Positions 1-14,300 of a DNA stretch of 64,000 nucleotides are shown here, piece after piece (position 1 is the first letter of the stretch; each line of letters opens with the position of its first letter). Where the stretch lies: contig CAIIXF020000001.1 of the NCBI GenBank assembly GCA_903813345.2, positions 42,751,366-42,815,365 on the forward strand. The letters run 5' to 3'. The notes beneath the pieces were generated by a model. The model saw only the letters and a program-made list of their open reading frames with translations. It did not search any database and was not told the DNA's origin. Position numbers and translations under genes: made by a program. The stretch comes from Owenia fusiformis (taxonomy: Eukaryota; Annelida; Polychaeta; Sabellida; Oweniidae).

Positions 1-548
1 CATTTATCTCAGACTTTGAAATTGTACTGTTTTCTTTGTATTTTTTAAAATTCATCATCATGCAGGCGTATATTGTCTATTTTTACCTACTGAATAATCA
101 TGCAATTTGTAATTCTAGAAGAATGCAATTACCTTACATAGATCATTGTTCTTCATGCTGTAATTTGCTTTTTTGTTTGAGTGGTTAACAAATTTTTGGT
201 GATGCAGTTATCTATTACTAGAAAGAACCCTCCTTTACATACAAATTGAATTAAAAGCAAATAAGACATGAATTTAGCCTAAGAATGTCAAGGATCTGAA
301 TCTTAAAAAGGTTAAATATTTCAAAAGGTCAACCACTGCCAAGGATTATAAACTTCACAAAAGAGGATTTTGCCAAAATTCTAAGAATTGTGTAGAAATA
401 ATTGACACAAAATTGACAAGTCTGCCTATTATTGCTAAAAACTGCCAATTTTTCTGAAAATATACACCGAAGTTACAATTAAGCTATAATTACAATTTTG
501 GCCGAAAATTGCTAATTTTGCCAAAATCTTTAAAATATTCTTTACTAG
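1..548. other. AT-rich non-coding sequence
   Basis: No coding exon, RNA gene or element end recognised. It probably belongs to a PLEKHM2 intron, since the C-terminal exons have not been reached. Confidence 0.5.
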
Positions 549-3500
549 TAGACAGGTTCCAATTTCAGAATATCTCAAGGGAAAGGGTTTTTGAGGCATT
601 TTTTAGAAAAAGCAACAGACCTATTTCTTCTGAATCAGTTTTTCATGCTGATAAAGATATTAAAAGATGACAGCTCAACGGGGTGGTCACGACACTGAAT
701 TTTAGCGTTTTTACCCCCCTAGGAAAATATTCTAGGGGGTACTATGAAACTAGTTCATAACTCAAAGGATATATAAACTATTGTTCTGAGTTCTACAGCA
801 TACATTGTTAGTACAGAGGTGAATACTACCCTAAAGTTATAGGTTGATATCTTTGTTGGTTTTGGAAAAATACAATTAATTAGAAAAAAATATGCAATTT
901 TTGTCATTTTTTCTTGCTTATTTTATATTTGTAGCTTCAAGCAAAATATGATAACTTAAACAGCTCAAAGTAGTATTCTAACAACATTCCCAAGCTATGT
1001 GTGATATTGTAATACATCTATTATAGTGATGAAGTACTATTTTGTAATTTTAATATGACTTTATAGTGCCCTACCCCTGGTAAATAGAAAGTTGGTGTGG
1101 GTTTCTTCTGGTTTTTTAACATTTTATTGTCTTCTTAGTTGAAGATACAATCAATTCTGTCAGTTAACCATGAGAAGCTTTACAATGGTTAACTATTCCC
1201 ATGAATAGAGGGTTGGGACCTCAAAAATACTGTTAAGTGGCATCCTTGGGCAACCCTCTTCAGAGCATTTTCCTTATACTCCGATAAAACCTGCAGGGGA
1301 TACTATAAGAAACCTATATATCTAAGATACTAATGAAGATACTGAATTCAAATTTTCAGGATTTGGTCCTGGTATGATAGGTAATCTGTATGACAAAAAT
1401 GACAAAAAGAAAAAACTCTGTTGCCATAGTAACAAGAATACGACACTATTTGTTTCCTAAGAAATGTGTTTTAAGAGGTTTTGTCATTCTCTTCATATTT
1501 TTAATTCTAAATATGTCTACAATGTGGGATGATTAAAATTATGGTAAAGTAATCTTTTCTATTGTTCTATTGTTCTCTAAAACAGAAGTTGCTAGGGCGA
1601 CACATAGATCATAGAAAAAAAATCCTGAGATGATCGCTCTATTTGTCAGGAAATTAAAATGGAAACTGAAAAATGAGTTTCTTCCTACTGAATAGCAATT
1701 TGGTAGACCATGGCTGACACGCACAAGAGAAAACGTCTATCAGTTCTATGTCATTTTGTTGTTATTCTTATTTATTTATCGTGCTCTGGGACTTATAACA
1801 CCTAATGCAGAATCTTTTCCAACTGCAAAGGAAGGCAAGATTTTAATAATGAACATTCATATATCTCAACAGATATGGCCTAAGATTTGGACAATGATGA
1901 TGAAACTCTGAGGGAAAATTAGACGAAACATTAATGTGAGTGGTCCAAAAATAACACTTACATGTTTTGAAAAAGTTATGCTCTCGGGTGAATCAGTGCT
2001 CATTTAAGGATAGTCTGAATCAGGTGAATTTTTAACCTAATTGTACCCCTCCCCCAAACCCCCAAATTTTGACAATTGTCGAAAAGTGGCAAACAACAAT
2101 TAAACAAACATCATTAAAGTTCAATATGATTATTTCGCTTCTATGTCATAAAGATGTGGTATGATCTCAGGTCAATCAATAAATTTCACAAGTGACACTC
2201 TATCTTATGAAGAAAATATTATCGTATTTGAAGACATGTCAAGAATTTGGTGGAAATAATTTTGTCACTCCTGATTTGACTTGGAAAGGTTCAGGTAAGT
2301 AATCACAAACAATTTCAGACAGTTATATCTTTGATTATGACTATTTTCTGACCATGAAGACAGGTATACAGGGATAATTAAGTCAATCGGACTCAGAGAT
2401 ATTTCACTAGCAATCAACCCATCACAATATTTTTTCAAAGTTGTTGACCTCATTTTCACCAAAAATGCCATCATTTTAACAATGTTAACAATTCGGTGTC
2501 TTTAAAGTCCCTGGAGCAATCCACTTTTCCTCTTAGGAAATAGAACATGTCTCAAAGCATATTCTAATTATGCATTCAACAATATAATTAAAGGTTGCAT
2601 CTTAAAAATTAGGTCAACATTTTTAGTAAAAAGTATGTTGATTGGGCAATTCCCTTTAATAACACTTAGGTCTGATTTCAATCATTATATTTACTTTTCT
2701 TGAAGATAATGAATAGATCTAAAAGATATAAGTCAGAAAATATTCATAATTCAAGTTAGAATTTTCTGAAGTTGTTTGCGATAACCTACATGCTCCTTGA
2801 TAACATTATTATGTAAATACAGTAGAACCTGTGTAAGTGGAACACTCTCCGTTCTGCCACAAAGCGTTCCACTTAGAAGGTGTTCCACTTATGGAGGTTT
2901 TGGGTTCGCAGGGAACATACAAGATCAGATATAGGATTTATATGTATCATTGGAAATATGATTCTCCCTTCATTACAGGGCAGGTATATACCATTAATAA
3001 TCCATTTAATTTACTCAAAAAGGTATCTGACATTCTTAATCCTGCTCATTCTGCCAAAAATGTTTTCTGACATTCTTAATCCTCCTAATTGTGCCAGTCT
3101 CGGGTACAAAGATTAGGCAATTTAGTTTTAAAGACTTGTTCCTACTGCTAATAATTCATTTTTAATCTTACTTATTAAGTTTGAAACAAACAGCAAGGGA
3201 TATTAATTAGTGGTAGCATCACATGTCCAGTTCTACAGGAGGTTAATCCAATTTTCTGAATGATAATCTTATGAAATCCTAATTTGCTGATTATCAAATT
3301 AATTATTGGTTGCATCACATGTTGACCTCTACAGGAGGTTAATCCATTTAAGTCCTAATTTGCCAATTATCACAGTATTACCTGTTTTGATACCCAGATA
3401 TCATTGAAGGAGATTAATTCTGTTTACATATATCAATATTGAAATCTATGGAAATTGACTGTTCCACTTAGCAGGTTAATTTTTCAATATGGGGTGTTCA

Positions 3501-4482
3501 CTGTTCAAGTTTGGAGGTGTTCCACTTACAGAGGTTCAATTAACATTAAGTCAATGGGTTTTTAAAACGGGACTTTGAAAAGGCGTTCCACTTGGGAGGT
3601 GTTCCACTTACAGAGGTGTTCCACTTAGCAGGTTCTACTGTACATTACTTGTGCATGATGACCACCATAGTCTAGTTGCTCAAATGAGATCAATTGATGA
3701 TTATAATGTTTAGACTTTATGTCAATGTCGAGACTGTATGCCAAACTCTCTAGTATGTGATTACACTAGATTTCATTATGATACATGTACTAAATTGAAA
3801 ACTTACATATAAAATATCTTAAGTCCTATATTCTAGTAATAAATGAATTAGAATGTCACCTAACATTTGATGATGGTATGAATTTATTGATTTGGTGTCT
3901 ATCTATACATGTTTCTAACTTAATGCTGCAAAATGATAAAATTCACCGCATCCACTTTCTTCAATTTTCCAGGGGTAGGGCACTATAAAGTCATATTAAA
4001 ATTACAAAAAAGTACTTCATAACTAAAATAGATGTATTACAATACCACACATAGCTTGGAAATGTTTTTAGAATACTACTATGAGCTTTTAAAGCTGTCA
4101 TATTGTGCTTGAAGCTACAAATATAAAATTGGCAAGACAAAAATTGCATATCTTTTTCCTGTTTTTTGTATTTTTCTGAGACCAATAAGGGTATCAACCT
4201 ATAACTTTAGGATAGTATTCATATTTGTACTAGCAATGTATGGTGTACAACTCAGAACAATAGCTCATATATCCTTTGAGTTATGAACTAGTTTCATAGT
4301 ACCCCCTAGAATATTTTCCTAGGGGGGTAAAAATGACAAAATTTAGTGTCGTGACCACCCCGTTGAGCTGTCATCTTTTAATATCTTTATCAGCATGAAA
4401 AACTGATCTAGTAAAAATAGGTCTGTTGCTTTTTCTAAAAAATGCCTCAAAAACTTGAATTATTGGAATTGGAACCTGTCTA
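549..4482. mobile_element. Foldback element with about 520-bp inverted terminal arms
   Basis: Arms 549-1081 and 3970-4482 are imperfect inverted copies starting TAGACAGGTTCC. They share blocks such as CAACGGGGTGGTCACGACAC and the palindrome CCCCCTAGGAAAATATTCTAGGGGG. The 2.9-kb interior has no ORF above 80 codons and contains a pogo-like MITE. No long target duplication is clear (possibly TAG). Small-indel divergence between the arms suggests an old element. Superfamily unassigned. Confidence 0.7.
2820..3640. mobile_element. Pogo/Tigger-like MITE nested in the foldback element
   Basis: An 821-bp element between TA dinucleotides (2818-2819, 3641-3642) with 12-bp TIRs CAGTAGAACCTG/CAGGTTCTACTG, typical of pogo/Tigger in Tc1-mariner. 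The ends carry several copies of a GTTCCACTT-type subterminal motif. Non-coding. Confidence 0.75.
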
Positions 4483-5396
4483 TAGGCCAAATGTTTTGCA
4501 TGATCTTTATCTGTCAAAATTAAGGCATCCTATGTAAGAGACATGCCAGTAATTGAGGCTATACTCCTAATGTTACACGGCGACACCCACATTTAAAGAT
4601 GAAATTTTTCATTTCCTGATTACCTTCCTTTCTCGGTCTAATTCACCTCTTCGGTAGATACAGGAAATCCCCTTTGGACAATGTGTCAAAAGGATGAGAG
4701 TTATTAAATGAAATGTTAACAACGAACCTTTGGTGATTATTCACAGAATTAATTGGTAGATTAATCAGATTCCTTTGACGTCAGTTACTTTAAAACTAAA
4801 CATGGGTCAGAGTGAACTTATATAAAATGTATGAAACAAGTGCACAATTTGGATGTAATGGAATTTAATAGCCTTGAGAGGGTTTGATGTCTAATACAAT
4901 TATGATACTTAAGAAGAGAGAAAATACCTCGATTCACTGCTGAACAATTGAGAGTAAATTGATGTGACTGAATTGTTCTAAACCTTTAATGCACTTTGCG
5001 AGAAAAAATGACTGTATAGCTAAACACGATGATAATGATTTTCAAAGAAAAAGACTCAATCATCCACAATAACGCAGACAGCTGTCAACTTTTGAATGCA
5101 AGATTACAAGAAGGGAAGATGACATGCAGTAAATTATCAAGTCCTGATGAAGAAATCACGATGTCGAAGAGATATTTCAAGAATGAAAGATTACATTAAT
5201 TATGTAATATTTGCTTCCTTGATCATATTAATCTTTCCAATATACAATCCTAGCTTCTTGGAATACGTGAAATAACAAAATGTAATGATTACAAACAACA
5301 AAACTAATAGGAAGCAGGTATTACATGAAACGAATCATCATAAGAAGCAATGAGTTATATAAAGCAAATATAACATGAAGTGAAGATGACATGTAC
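4483..5396. other. Non-coding stretch next to PLEKHM2 exon 11
   Basis: Contains the donor GTACAT at 5396-5391 and AT-rich sequence. I looked for a PH-domain exon on the minus strand and saw none. Confidence 0.5.
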
Positions 5397-8300
5397 CTCT
5401 GATTTAGCATCCTGGGCTGCGTACTTTCGCATAGAAATAATCTGTGTTGTAGCATCAGAGAGGATACAAACTCTCGCCAAATCATCGCCACATACTTTCA
5501 AACAGCCATCTAATGAGCTCATTATCAACCTATAATTAAGATCATATTACTAATTACCCAAGATTTTAAATCATTAATCATAAACTGACATTACAAAACT
5601 TTCTCATTTAGATCAGGATGTGGAGATGAAAATGCGATGATGATCGAATTTGAAAAACAATACTTGTTTGTTTTTCTATTGTTCCAGTTAAAGGCAGAAT
5701 CAGATATATAGGGGTGACAAAATTACTAGCAACATGTAAAATTGACCTACCAATCTATTCATTATAATCTCATATACTATATCTCCAAATATTTAATGGT
5801 TGATCAATTTTTAGCAATGACATCTATTGCTGGTCAAGAACACTTATGTAATTGAAGTATTTATTAATAAACAAGGCATCAACATGCAAAATGTCACTAC
5901 CTGCCATTTGTTGCCAAATGCAAAATATCAACCTCCGAACACTGTCCACAAAAAAAGTTGGAAATTGTATCAAAATGTCACCACTTCTTGAGGTGGTGAC
6001 ATAAAACAGTTGGAGATTATAACAATATGTTACCACTTGTGATGGTGACATAACAGCCCACCTGGCTCCTACATTTATGCACAGGCTGTGTAATTTACAG
6101 ACCTACAGTATTCTGTCTTTCCATGTGCAAACAGAATATGCAGATAAGTGTGGTAATTACTACAGTGTATACATGTATTTCCGCCAATTCATGATATTAA
6201 AGTTACCATTGACACCTATAATAAGAAGTAATATCAATCCACCATGAATGTTAGTTCAGCTGTAATATAATTCCAGCTTTTAAATGGTAATGTTTTGAAC
6301 AAACACAAGACAGAATATTGACATGAGACATCTCAGTTCTTCTAGGTAATCACCTATCATTAGTATCACATTCTAAGACATTATTCTAAGAATTTTACAT
6401 CTTCAGGCAACCATGATGAACTTACTCAAGTATTGCTCATTTCTCAGTAACTTGGCTCTTAATAATTAGAAAATTTCTGCTTGATTTTCATTGTTTCTCA
6501 CTTTTGTGTGAAATTATGTAAAGTTTAAATTTAAATGTGGTTCAGGATTATTCCTTGCAGTCTTTGTACTTTGTTTTTTATTAATGGACCATTATGTAAC
6601 TTTATCTAAGGGAGACAACTGTCAACTGTCAAGTATGTAGTTGTTTACGAGATTTTCGGTTCAGCATCCATTTAATGTCTTTTGATCAATCAAATAGGAC
6701 AGGTAATGGTCTCTTTGACATTTAGGAAAAACAGATTTTTCTGATAATTAGTTCGGGATATTGCATTGTCCTTATAATCCCTATAAATGTTGGATTAACC
6801 CAATATCCTAGACCTTCTATGGGATAATCTGCATTTAGGAAGCCTATCATCAATATGTTGCTATACTGAATTGCTTTACAGAAGCTGTACAATGGGATGC
6901 CAGGTAATTGAAACTGCCATGAATCCATCTTCGCACGCTCAGTCTTCACTGCGTTCATCCGACCGACGGGAGCTGAGTGAATGAAGATGCCATGAATCTA
7001 AAAGGGACTTGTATTGCTCTCAAAAAATTCCATGTCATCAAAGTGTGATGCTAATATCAGGCTATTCAACGACTATAGCTCATATCACAATTCAAGGTTG
7101 ATCATTCATGGGCGTAGCGCTATATTTAGAGGTTATGTCACTATGACGTGAAATATGCCTGAGTTCTCCCAATATAGGCCGACCTTGGGAGGCTCTATAT
7201 TTGGGCAAGAACGAAGGCATATTTCACGTCATAGTGACATAACTGATGTATTACATGCCTTTGTTCCCATGGTTACTTTGTATCAATGACGTGACGTCAT
7301 GATATTATCATGGTTATTAAAGAAATCTAATATCAAAACGAGGTAAGCGGGCTATATCGGGGTAATCGGGCAATATCGGTGGATATAGCTCGCTAACTTT
7401 CCCATTGACTTCCATACAAATGCTTCGCTAGGTATGTTATACTTCTAAGTAGTACGCCACCGGGGAAACAAGAGTTGACCGAAGCAAAAAACGAGCGTTT
7501 AGGGGGGTCTGGGGGGTTCTCCTCCAAGAAAATTTTGAAATTTGGTTGTTTGGTGTGAATTTGCAACCATCTGGTACGCATGTGCGTACCCAGCGTACAG
7601 GGCGCTACGCCTTTGTCATTAATTCCAGAGTGTAAAATGAAATCATGACTCTAGGAAAGGGTAAGTTCCTACCTGGTTAGTGTGTAGTCTCCAGTGCACA
7701 GCCATACTTGTTTACGTCGGTTAGTGCAAACAATGTTTATCACCTGGTAGCCCATACTTAACTATAAACAAAGTGAACAATATATTATAGCGGGTTCATC
7801 AAGAGACGCTAGATAACAGAAATGCTAAGCCATAGCAAATTCAATTGAACAACCGTAGCTGCCATTTTAACAATCCCTCTACTACTTTTTCAGTTATAGC
7901 AAAAATAATGAGCTCATAAAAGAACACATAAAAATGGCCACAATTTTTCAAAATAGTCGCTTACTAGCCAAATTGTCAAAGTGTTATATAAGATGCTCTT
8001 AAATGGAGACACATATAGAATTTTAACAAAATCACACCAATACTTTTTTAGTTATGGTAAAAAACGTAAAATATGTTATTTTATGTTTTTACTTGCCAAT
8101 GTGTTTAAGACAATGAACCATGCTTATGAGTATTCACATGTCAAATATGAATGAAATCGTTCAACTAATTTTCCAGTTACAGTAAAAACTAAAAATCATA
8201 AAATAGTGTGTAACGGTCACCATTTTTCAAAATGGCCACCATGGTATTTTTGATATTTAGATTTTCAACTCAATCAATATCCTATTTAATTTTTACATTT

Positions 8301-11300
8301 AAAAGACATTAATATTACAGGTTTATATTTTGTACCTAAAATACTGTAAAACTGACACTCAAATGGTGGCCATTTTGAAACTGGCAACCATTTTGAAAAT
8401 CCACTTTCGAGCAGTGCTTGTACTCTCATGGGGCATATACATATAAAATATTGACAATATATTGGACGGTCCAATGGTACTTACTGCCTGGATGAACAGA
8501 TTTCCGTTGAAAAGTTTACAATATTGGGAGGTTGTCAACTGAGGGTGAATCATCCAAAGGATGCATGAGCCAATATAAATCCTTGTTTTAGTCCTTACAG
8601 TTTTATTTACTATTTAAGACATTTCATAGGATCATGGTCTGTACATATACTTGATACTTAAATCAAAATTTCCCAATAACACACAAATAGAGGGATTCTG
8701 AAACTTCACCAATAAAAGGTGAAATTGATTTTTACAAATTCATAGTGATCTATACTACACTATTACTACATAAACAGAGGTATTCCCCCACTGACCCCAA
8801 CCTGTGTACCCTTGAGTATTATTCCAGGATCGCGCCTTTTATACTAAACAGTGAACAACACAAAAACAACTGTTCGATTTGTTTAAACGATATGTGTTAC
8901 CCTTTAAAATCAGAGGAAGGAATACCTGACGAAACCATAATTGCGAAATAATGATCAGAAATCCACGCACTAATAACTGACCTACTTACTAATTGAGGTA
9001 ACATTGATTTCTAAGTACTAAGATAAGATTATTCTGATGTTCAGTATCAATCAACAAAAACCTCAAGTCCAGAGAATAAGAGATGCAACTGATTAGACTT
9101 ACATGGTACATAGCATTCTGTACAGTCAATTACCAAGAATCAATAAGTTGTTTTTTCTAGAACTACTCTCAATTTGATGGATAAATGTTTGAGACCATTG
9201 AACCCAGGTGTGTCAAAGAGGCACTTAATGTCTTGTAAATGAAATGACTTACTGAAATGAAATCAATTTCTCTGAAGGCGATTCTCCTGTCCAAGTCCAG
9301 GTTATTCATCTTTGGATGTAGAATGTAGATTGCAATTGACGTTAAAAGCAGGAATTTGGTTTCAAGCTGTCCCTCGGTGTGTCCTTGAGTCAAAGCAAAC
9401 ATCTAAAAAGCGATCAGTGATTTGATTAGATATCATTTCTAAGATTAATTATTTTAAGTAGGTGATTTATCTAAAAGAGAGGACGAATCATACAGTGGGG
9501 GATAATCGCTCTTAATAGACAAATCAGTCGGCATACACAAAGCCTAATCAGGTCTCGATTATCATACTATGGGTCATCCCTGATACTATAATTGATTCAA
9601 TATCTGAAACAGTCAAACTGCAAACATAATAGTGAAGTTCTAAAATGGCTGGATTAGAATCTCAAAATGGCTGTCATGTAGTTTAATTAACATGCTCAAT
9701 TTGTCTAGTTTAAAAGGGGACATAATCGTGTCGGAGGAGTTATATAAAAATAACTTTTGTGGAATAACACCATATAAATTATCACAATCGGTAGTTTTAA
9801 GACAAGCATTCCACCCACTCTCCTACCTACTTAGTCAATAGGACAAGAAGATGACACAATAGCACATTTTACGTGTGATGATAACAAACATCTTAAGAGT
9901 AGTTAATGGTCTTTACGTATATATAACTGATGACTTTACGTAAATAGCAATTGCATTTATTAGATGGAATTTGAAGCTAAGAAGAGGAGGTAATTTATAT
10001 AATTTAACTCATCAACACTCTCTGTGTCAGCCTATGGCAATTTCCTCTCAAATAATTATCTTCTGAGATGTCAAGATAGCAGTAAATTATGTCAAGATAG
10101 CAGTAGATTATGTCAAGATAGCAGTAAATTACGTCAATTTACGTGAATTTAAGTTCAGCTTTCCTAGTATTACCTTTGTATAATTATATTTCCTCTTCAG
10201 GTATTTTCTGTAACAAATCTTATTTCTCAGAATCAGAACTGATGTAGGTATGTGTGAATTCTTTAAGTTATAAATGTAGATAAAAATAAATAAATATAAC
10301 ACAATTCTATGGGAAAAAAGTATTGACACATAATTAATTGTTGTGTTTTTTAAATAAGCTAAAGCCCATCGTAGTGTTTTTAAAAATAGGTAATGCCTAT
10401 TGTAGTATATTTTTGAAATTAGGTACTGGATTGTGTTGTATGTTTTTGAAATCAGGTATTACCTTCTGTAATCACGCGTACTTCAGTACTAACTCACCGG
10501 GGCGTATCGAAACCAAAACGCCCCGCAAAACCGTTAATTTGAATTTCAAATCTACCCTGTCTTTGGAAAATCAATGATTGTGAGTCCCACACTTCACCGT
10601 TTATCTTCAAACTTGTTTGTTTACAAAGTCCCTCGTTTTAGTGGCATTTTGGTCCCCAGATGTGAGAAGCTGCAAATCCTCAGGAATTTCAACCACAATC
10701 CTTGATATCTCGCCAGTTCTTCTATCACTCTCCCCCATATTCTGCGCAAGGACTCCCATAACAACCCTCCATCGCTGCATCAACATGTTTATTACATGAA
10801 ACGCAGCAATTCTGAAAAGTCCTACGCAATTGTTCGAAATTGACCAAAACGCACCATTGTCTTCCAAAACACCAGAGATGGAGGGTTGTAATGGGAGTCC
10901 TTGTGACCTTGTGCAAAATATAGGGGAGAATAATAAAATAACTGGCGATACATCGAGGCTTTTGGTTGAAATCTCTGAAGATTTGCATCTTCTCACATCT
11001 GGGGACCAAAACGCCGCTAAAACAGGCGACTCTGTACACAAAAGCAATGTCTCGAGTGAAAGGTATTTCTGTGAAGGTTTTAATGGAACAAGTTTGAAGA
11101 AAAACAGTGTACTGTGAGACTCACAATCAATGATTTTCCAAAGAAAGGGTAGGTTTAAAATTCAAATTAACGGTTTTGCGGGGGGTTTTGGTTTTGATAC
11201 GCCCCGGTGAGTTAGTACCGCGTGATTACAGAAGGTAATACAAGGGCCGATCAAAAAGTTTCTTACCGTTGGCTCCCAATTTTATAATAAGAGGAGTTGG

Positions 11301-14300
11301 AAGCTCAAACTTTAACATGAGACAGGATAGTTAGTTTGCTCGAAACTGTACGAGATTTATATAAATTGGTTCATTGGTAGTGACACAGCGTCAATTCATA
11401 TTTTCAATGACAAAGTAAGGTGGAGTAGTGTTATAACAATAAAATATCTGCCGAGTTGTGGTTCTGGAAATTTACCGACATCGTCTCAAACCTCTCATAC
11501 ATGTGTTTTTGGATCGAGTGGGCAGATATAGAAAGTGCATTGCAACTGGGGTTGAATATTTTGAATGAGAATGAATATTAGCAGAAAAACTAATTAAACA
11601 TGATTAAACTACAGTCTGTTGACAGATGACACTACTTGGTGTTAGAAAATTCCAAAACTGCAGCTGAGCACAATTTTTTTATAAAAAACGCTGCTCCACC
11701 TAATTCAATCATTGAAAATATGTATGGACTCTGTGTCACTACCAATGAACCAATTTAAATGAAACTCAGACAGTCTCAAGCAAACTTACTACCATGACTT
11801 ATGTAAAAGTTTGAGCATCCAACTCCTCTTATTATAAAATTGAGAGCCAACGGTAAGAAACTTTTTGATCGGCCCTTGTACCTGATTTCAAAAACATACA
11901 ACAAAATCCAGTACCTAATTTCAAATTAGGTATTGGATTTTGTAACTGATTTTGAAAATTGGGTATTGCCTTTTGTCATTGTTATTGAAATGAGTGTTGC
12001 CTTTTGTAGTATGTTTTTGAACTTAGGTATTGCCTTTTTGTACATTCATGAAATTGGGTATTGCCTTTGGAATATCCCACCTTAGTGAACTGTTCGTTCT
12101 CACTCTGAAACACATTCAGCATCAGATGCAGCTTCATATTGTTGTCTAGCCTGGAATATAGAGGCAATAAAATAAAACTCAATCAGAGAAAAGATGTCAT
12201 CACTGAATGTGCAGAGAAAAGCTCAATTCTATCAATTCAATTCCATTCAAAGTATTTATCGTAAGAACAGTAGACATGAACAATCTCATATTACCTGGCA
12301 ATTAGAGAGATGAAAATTTAATCACTAAAAATTAATTCAATTATTGGTATTTCAAATTGTGTCTATTGGGTTTCCTGGTTAAGTGTCATATTTTTTTAAT
12401 TGAAATTTGATGATCGATGTATGTTTGATGTATGGTTGTAGAGTTCTTTCTTAGAAGATGGAAATCTGCATATTTCATTGTTATACAGGAGCTTACTTTC
12501 CCAGTCATTTTAATAAAAACAGTTGTGTCCTAGATGGTAACATGCACATCTGATGGAGATTAAACATGAACATATTCCTATATCTGTGATTGAAGGATAT
12601 GAAACTTTATTATATATGTATAAAGAATGTTGAACACTGAAATATTATACAGATTTCAATCACAAATATAAACCATTTTTTCCGATTCACTTACTCAATG
12701 ACAGCTGGATGTGGCTTTTTAATATCTTCCCCTTTGTGTTCCTCAATTCTCTCATTGTCATGTTGATCACTCTCCACTAAAGAACTTTGTGCCTGTTGGC
12801 TGCCTTCAGATTCCAGATCAGACTCAGTTTGATCACTTGCTTTGCTCACATAACCACTCTCATTGTAGATATCCTTTTCTATTGAGTCTGTGTCTGCATC
12901 ATTTGGTTTAGTATCGATTTCCTCAAATTCCTCATTTAAGTTGTGTTTTGCATGCGGATTGTATTGAGATCTGTTTATAGGTTTAGGTTTTTCAGGAGTG
13001 TCTTTGGGATTGGAGTAGATACTTGTAAAGTCAGCTGATGTCTCCAGCTTATCGGCACTAGCATTATCATCATGTTCTTTTGAATTGTCTTTGATATAAG
13101 CACCTTGAGTATTTTCGATCACATGATTAAGCATTTCATTTATTTTAGTAGGACTTTGATCTTCTAGAATGTTCTGTATCACATCTATGTTTTGTACTGC
13201 ATTGTCAGTCTCATCATGTGACTCTTCGATTGCACTTTGCTCCATTTCAGGATTTCTATTATGTTCATACTGCATTGATTGGGTTTTGTCTTTAATCTCT
13301 TTCGGTATTGCATCTTTGGTTGCATCAGTTACTTCATTATCCTTCTCATTGGAAGTAACATTTATATCATGTAAGACACTGTCTTCAACTTTTGTGACTA
13401 GTCGTTCAAGTGCATCATTTTCAATGCCAGCTGGACCTCTGGCTTGATCTCCTTCTTGATCTTGATCCCCCATTGGATCACCAGATGGATCACCAGCAGA
13501 TTGAACATCTTCAACATTTGAATGAGCTTTGAAAGTGATCCCAGGATCATCTTCATTAGGATTATCACCTGTTTCAAACTCCTGATTATGAGAATCCTCA
13601 TGAATACTAGGAATGCCTTCATTAAAACTACCCCTTGAACGATTTGAATGAACAGAGACACTATCAGAACAAGATCGACTACTCCGACTGCGGCTTTTCT
13701 TCAATTTTGATCCTCTACGTTTGACTCGTATGACCTCAAGGACATTGTCACCTTCTCCTGGGATATCATCAGACATGATGCTGGAGACACGGTGAATACG
13801 GCTCTCAGTGAGACCAGGGGAACTTGCTGAATATACAAAGGCTGAATCTGATGCTCTACTACTTGACACAGAGGTAGCACTGGATGACCTTGACCTTTCT
13901 GGCCCAATAGCCATTTCCTAGAATGAAAATATAAAAGTGTTCCAAGACTGTTCTAAAACACAAGAACTATTTTCAACCCAAGACCTGTACCTAATGACTA
14001 AGCATACACTGTATAGCAATTCACACTGGCTGATAGCAATAGGTATGCAATATTGATGGTAAGGATAAGGTCATGGGTTCAATCTCCTTTGTGGTGGACT
14101 AACTTTCAAATAGACCTTTGAACAGGATTTCATGTTTTTAGGAACTAATCTAAGATAACATATCATCAACTTTATAAATAATGTTATCTAATGTTGTAAC
14201 TTTCCTTAAATATAAACCAGAGATAAAATTCTTTTCTGCTTTTCAGTATGTAGTAAAATGATGAATGTGAATAAAGAACAAATTGCTTGAGACATCTTGT

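Noticed and set aside
549-4482. Polinton or Helitron
   Set aside because: No polymerase, integrase or Rep/helicase frame, no 6-bp TSD, and the length is far below a Polinton.
9492-9510. Third copy of the CAGTGGGGGATAA MITE
   Set aside because: Only about 13 terminal bases match after a TA; no body or second end of the 574-bp family follows.
10607-11047. 146-codon gene on the minus strand
   Set aside because: It crosses the centre of a palindrome, so both halves encode mirrored sequence. Kept as a repeat, with coding past left open in findings.
12691-13914. Stand-alone 407-codon intronless gene
   Set aside because: Its start and end coincide with good splice sites and its frame joins PLEKHM2 exons on both sides; the apparent stop lies inside the donor.
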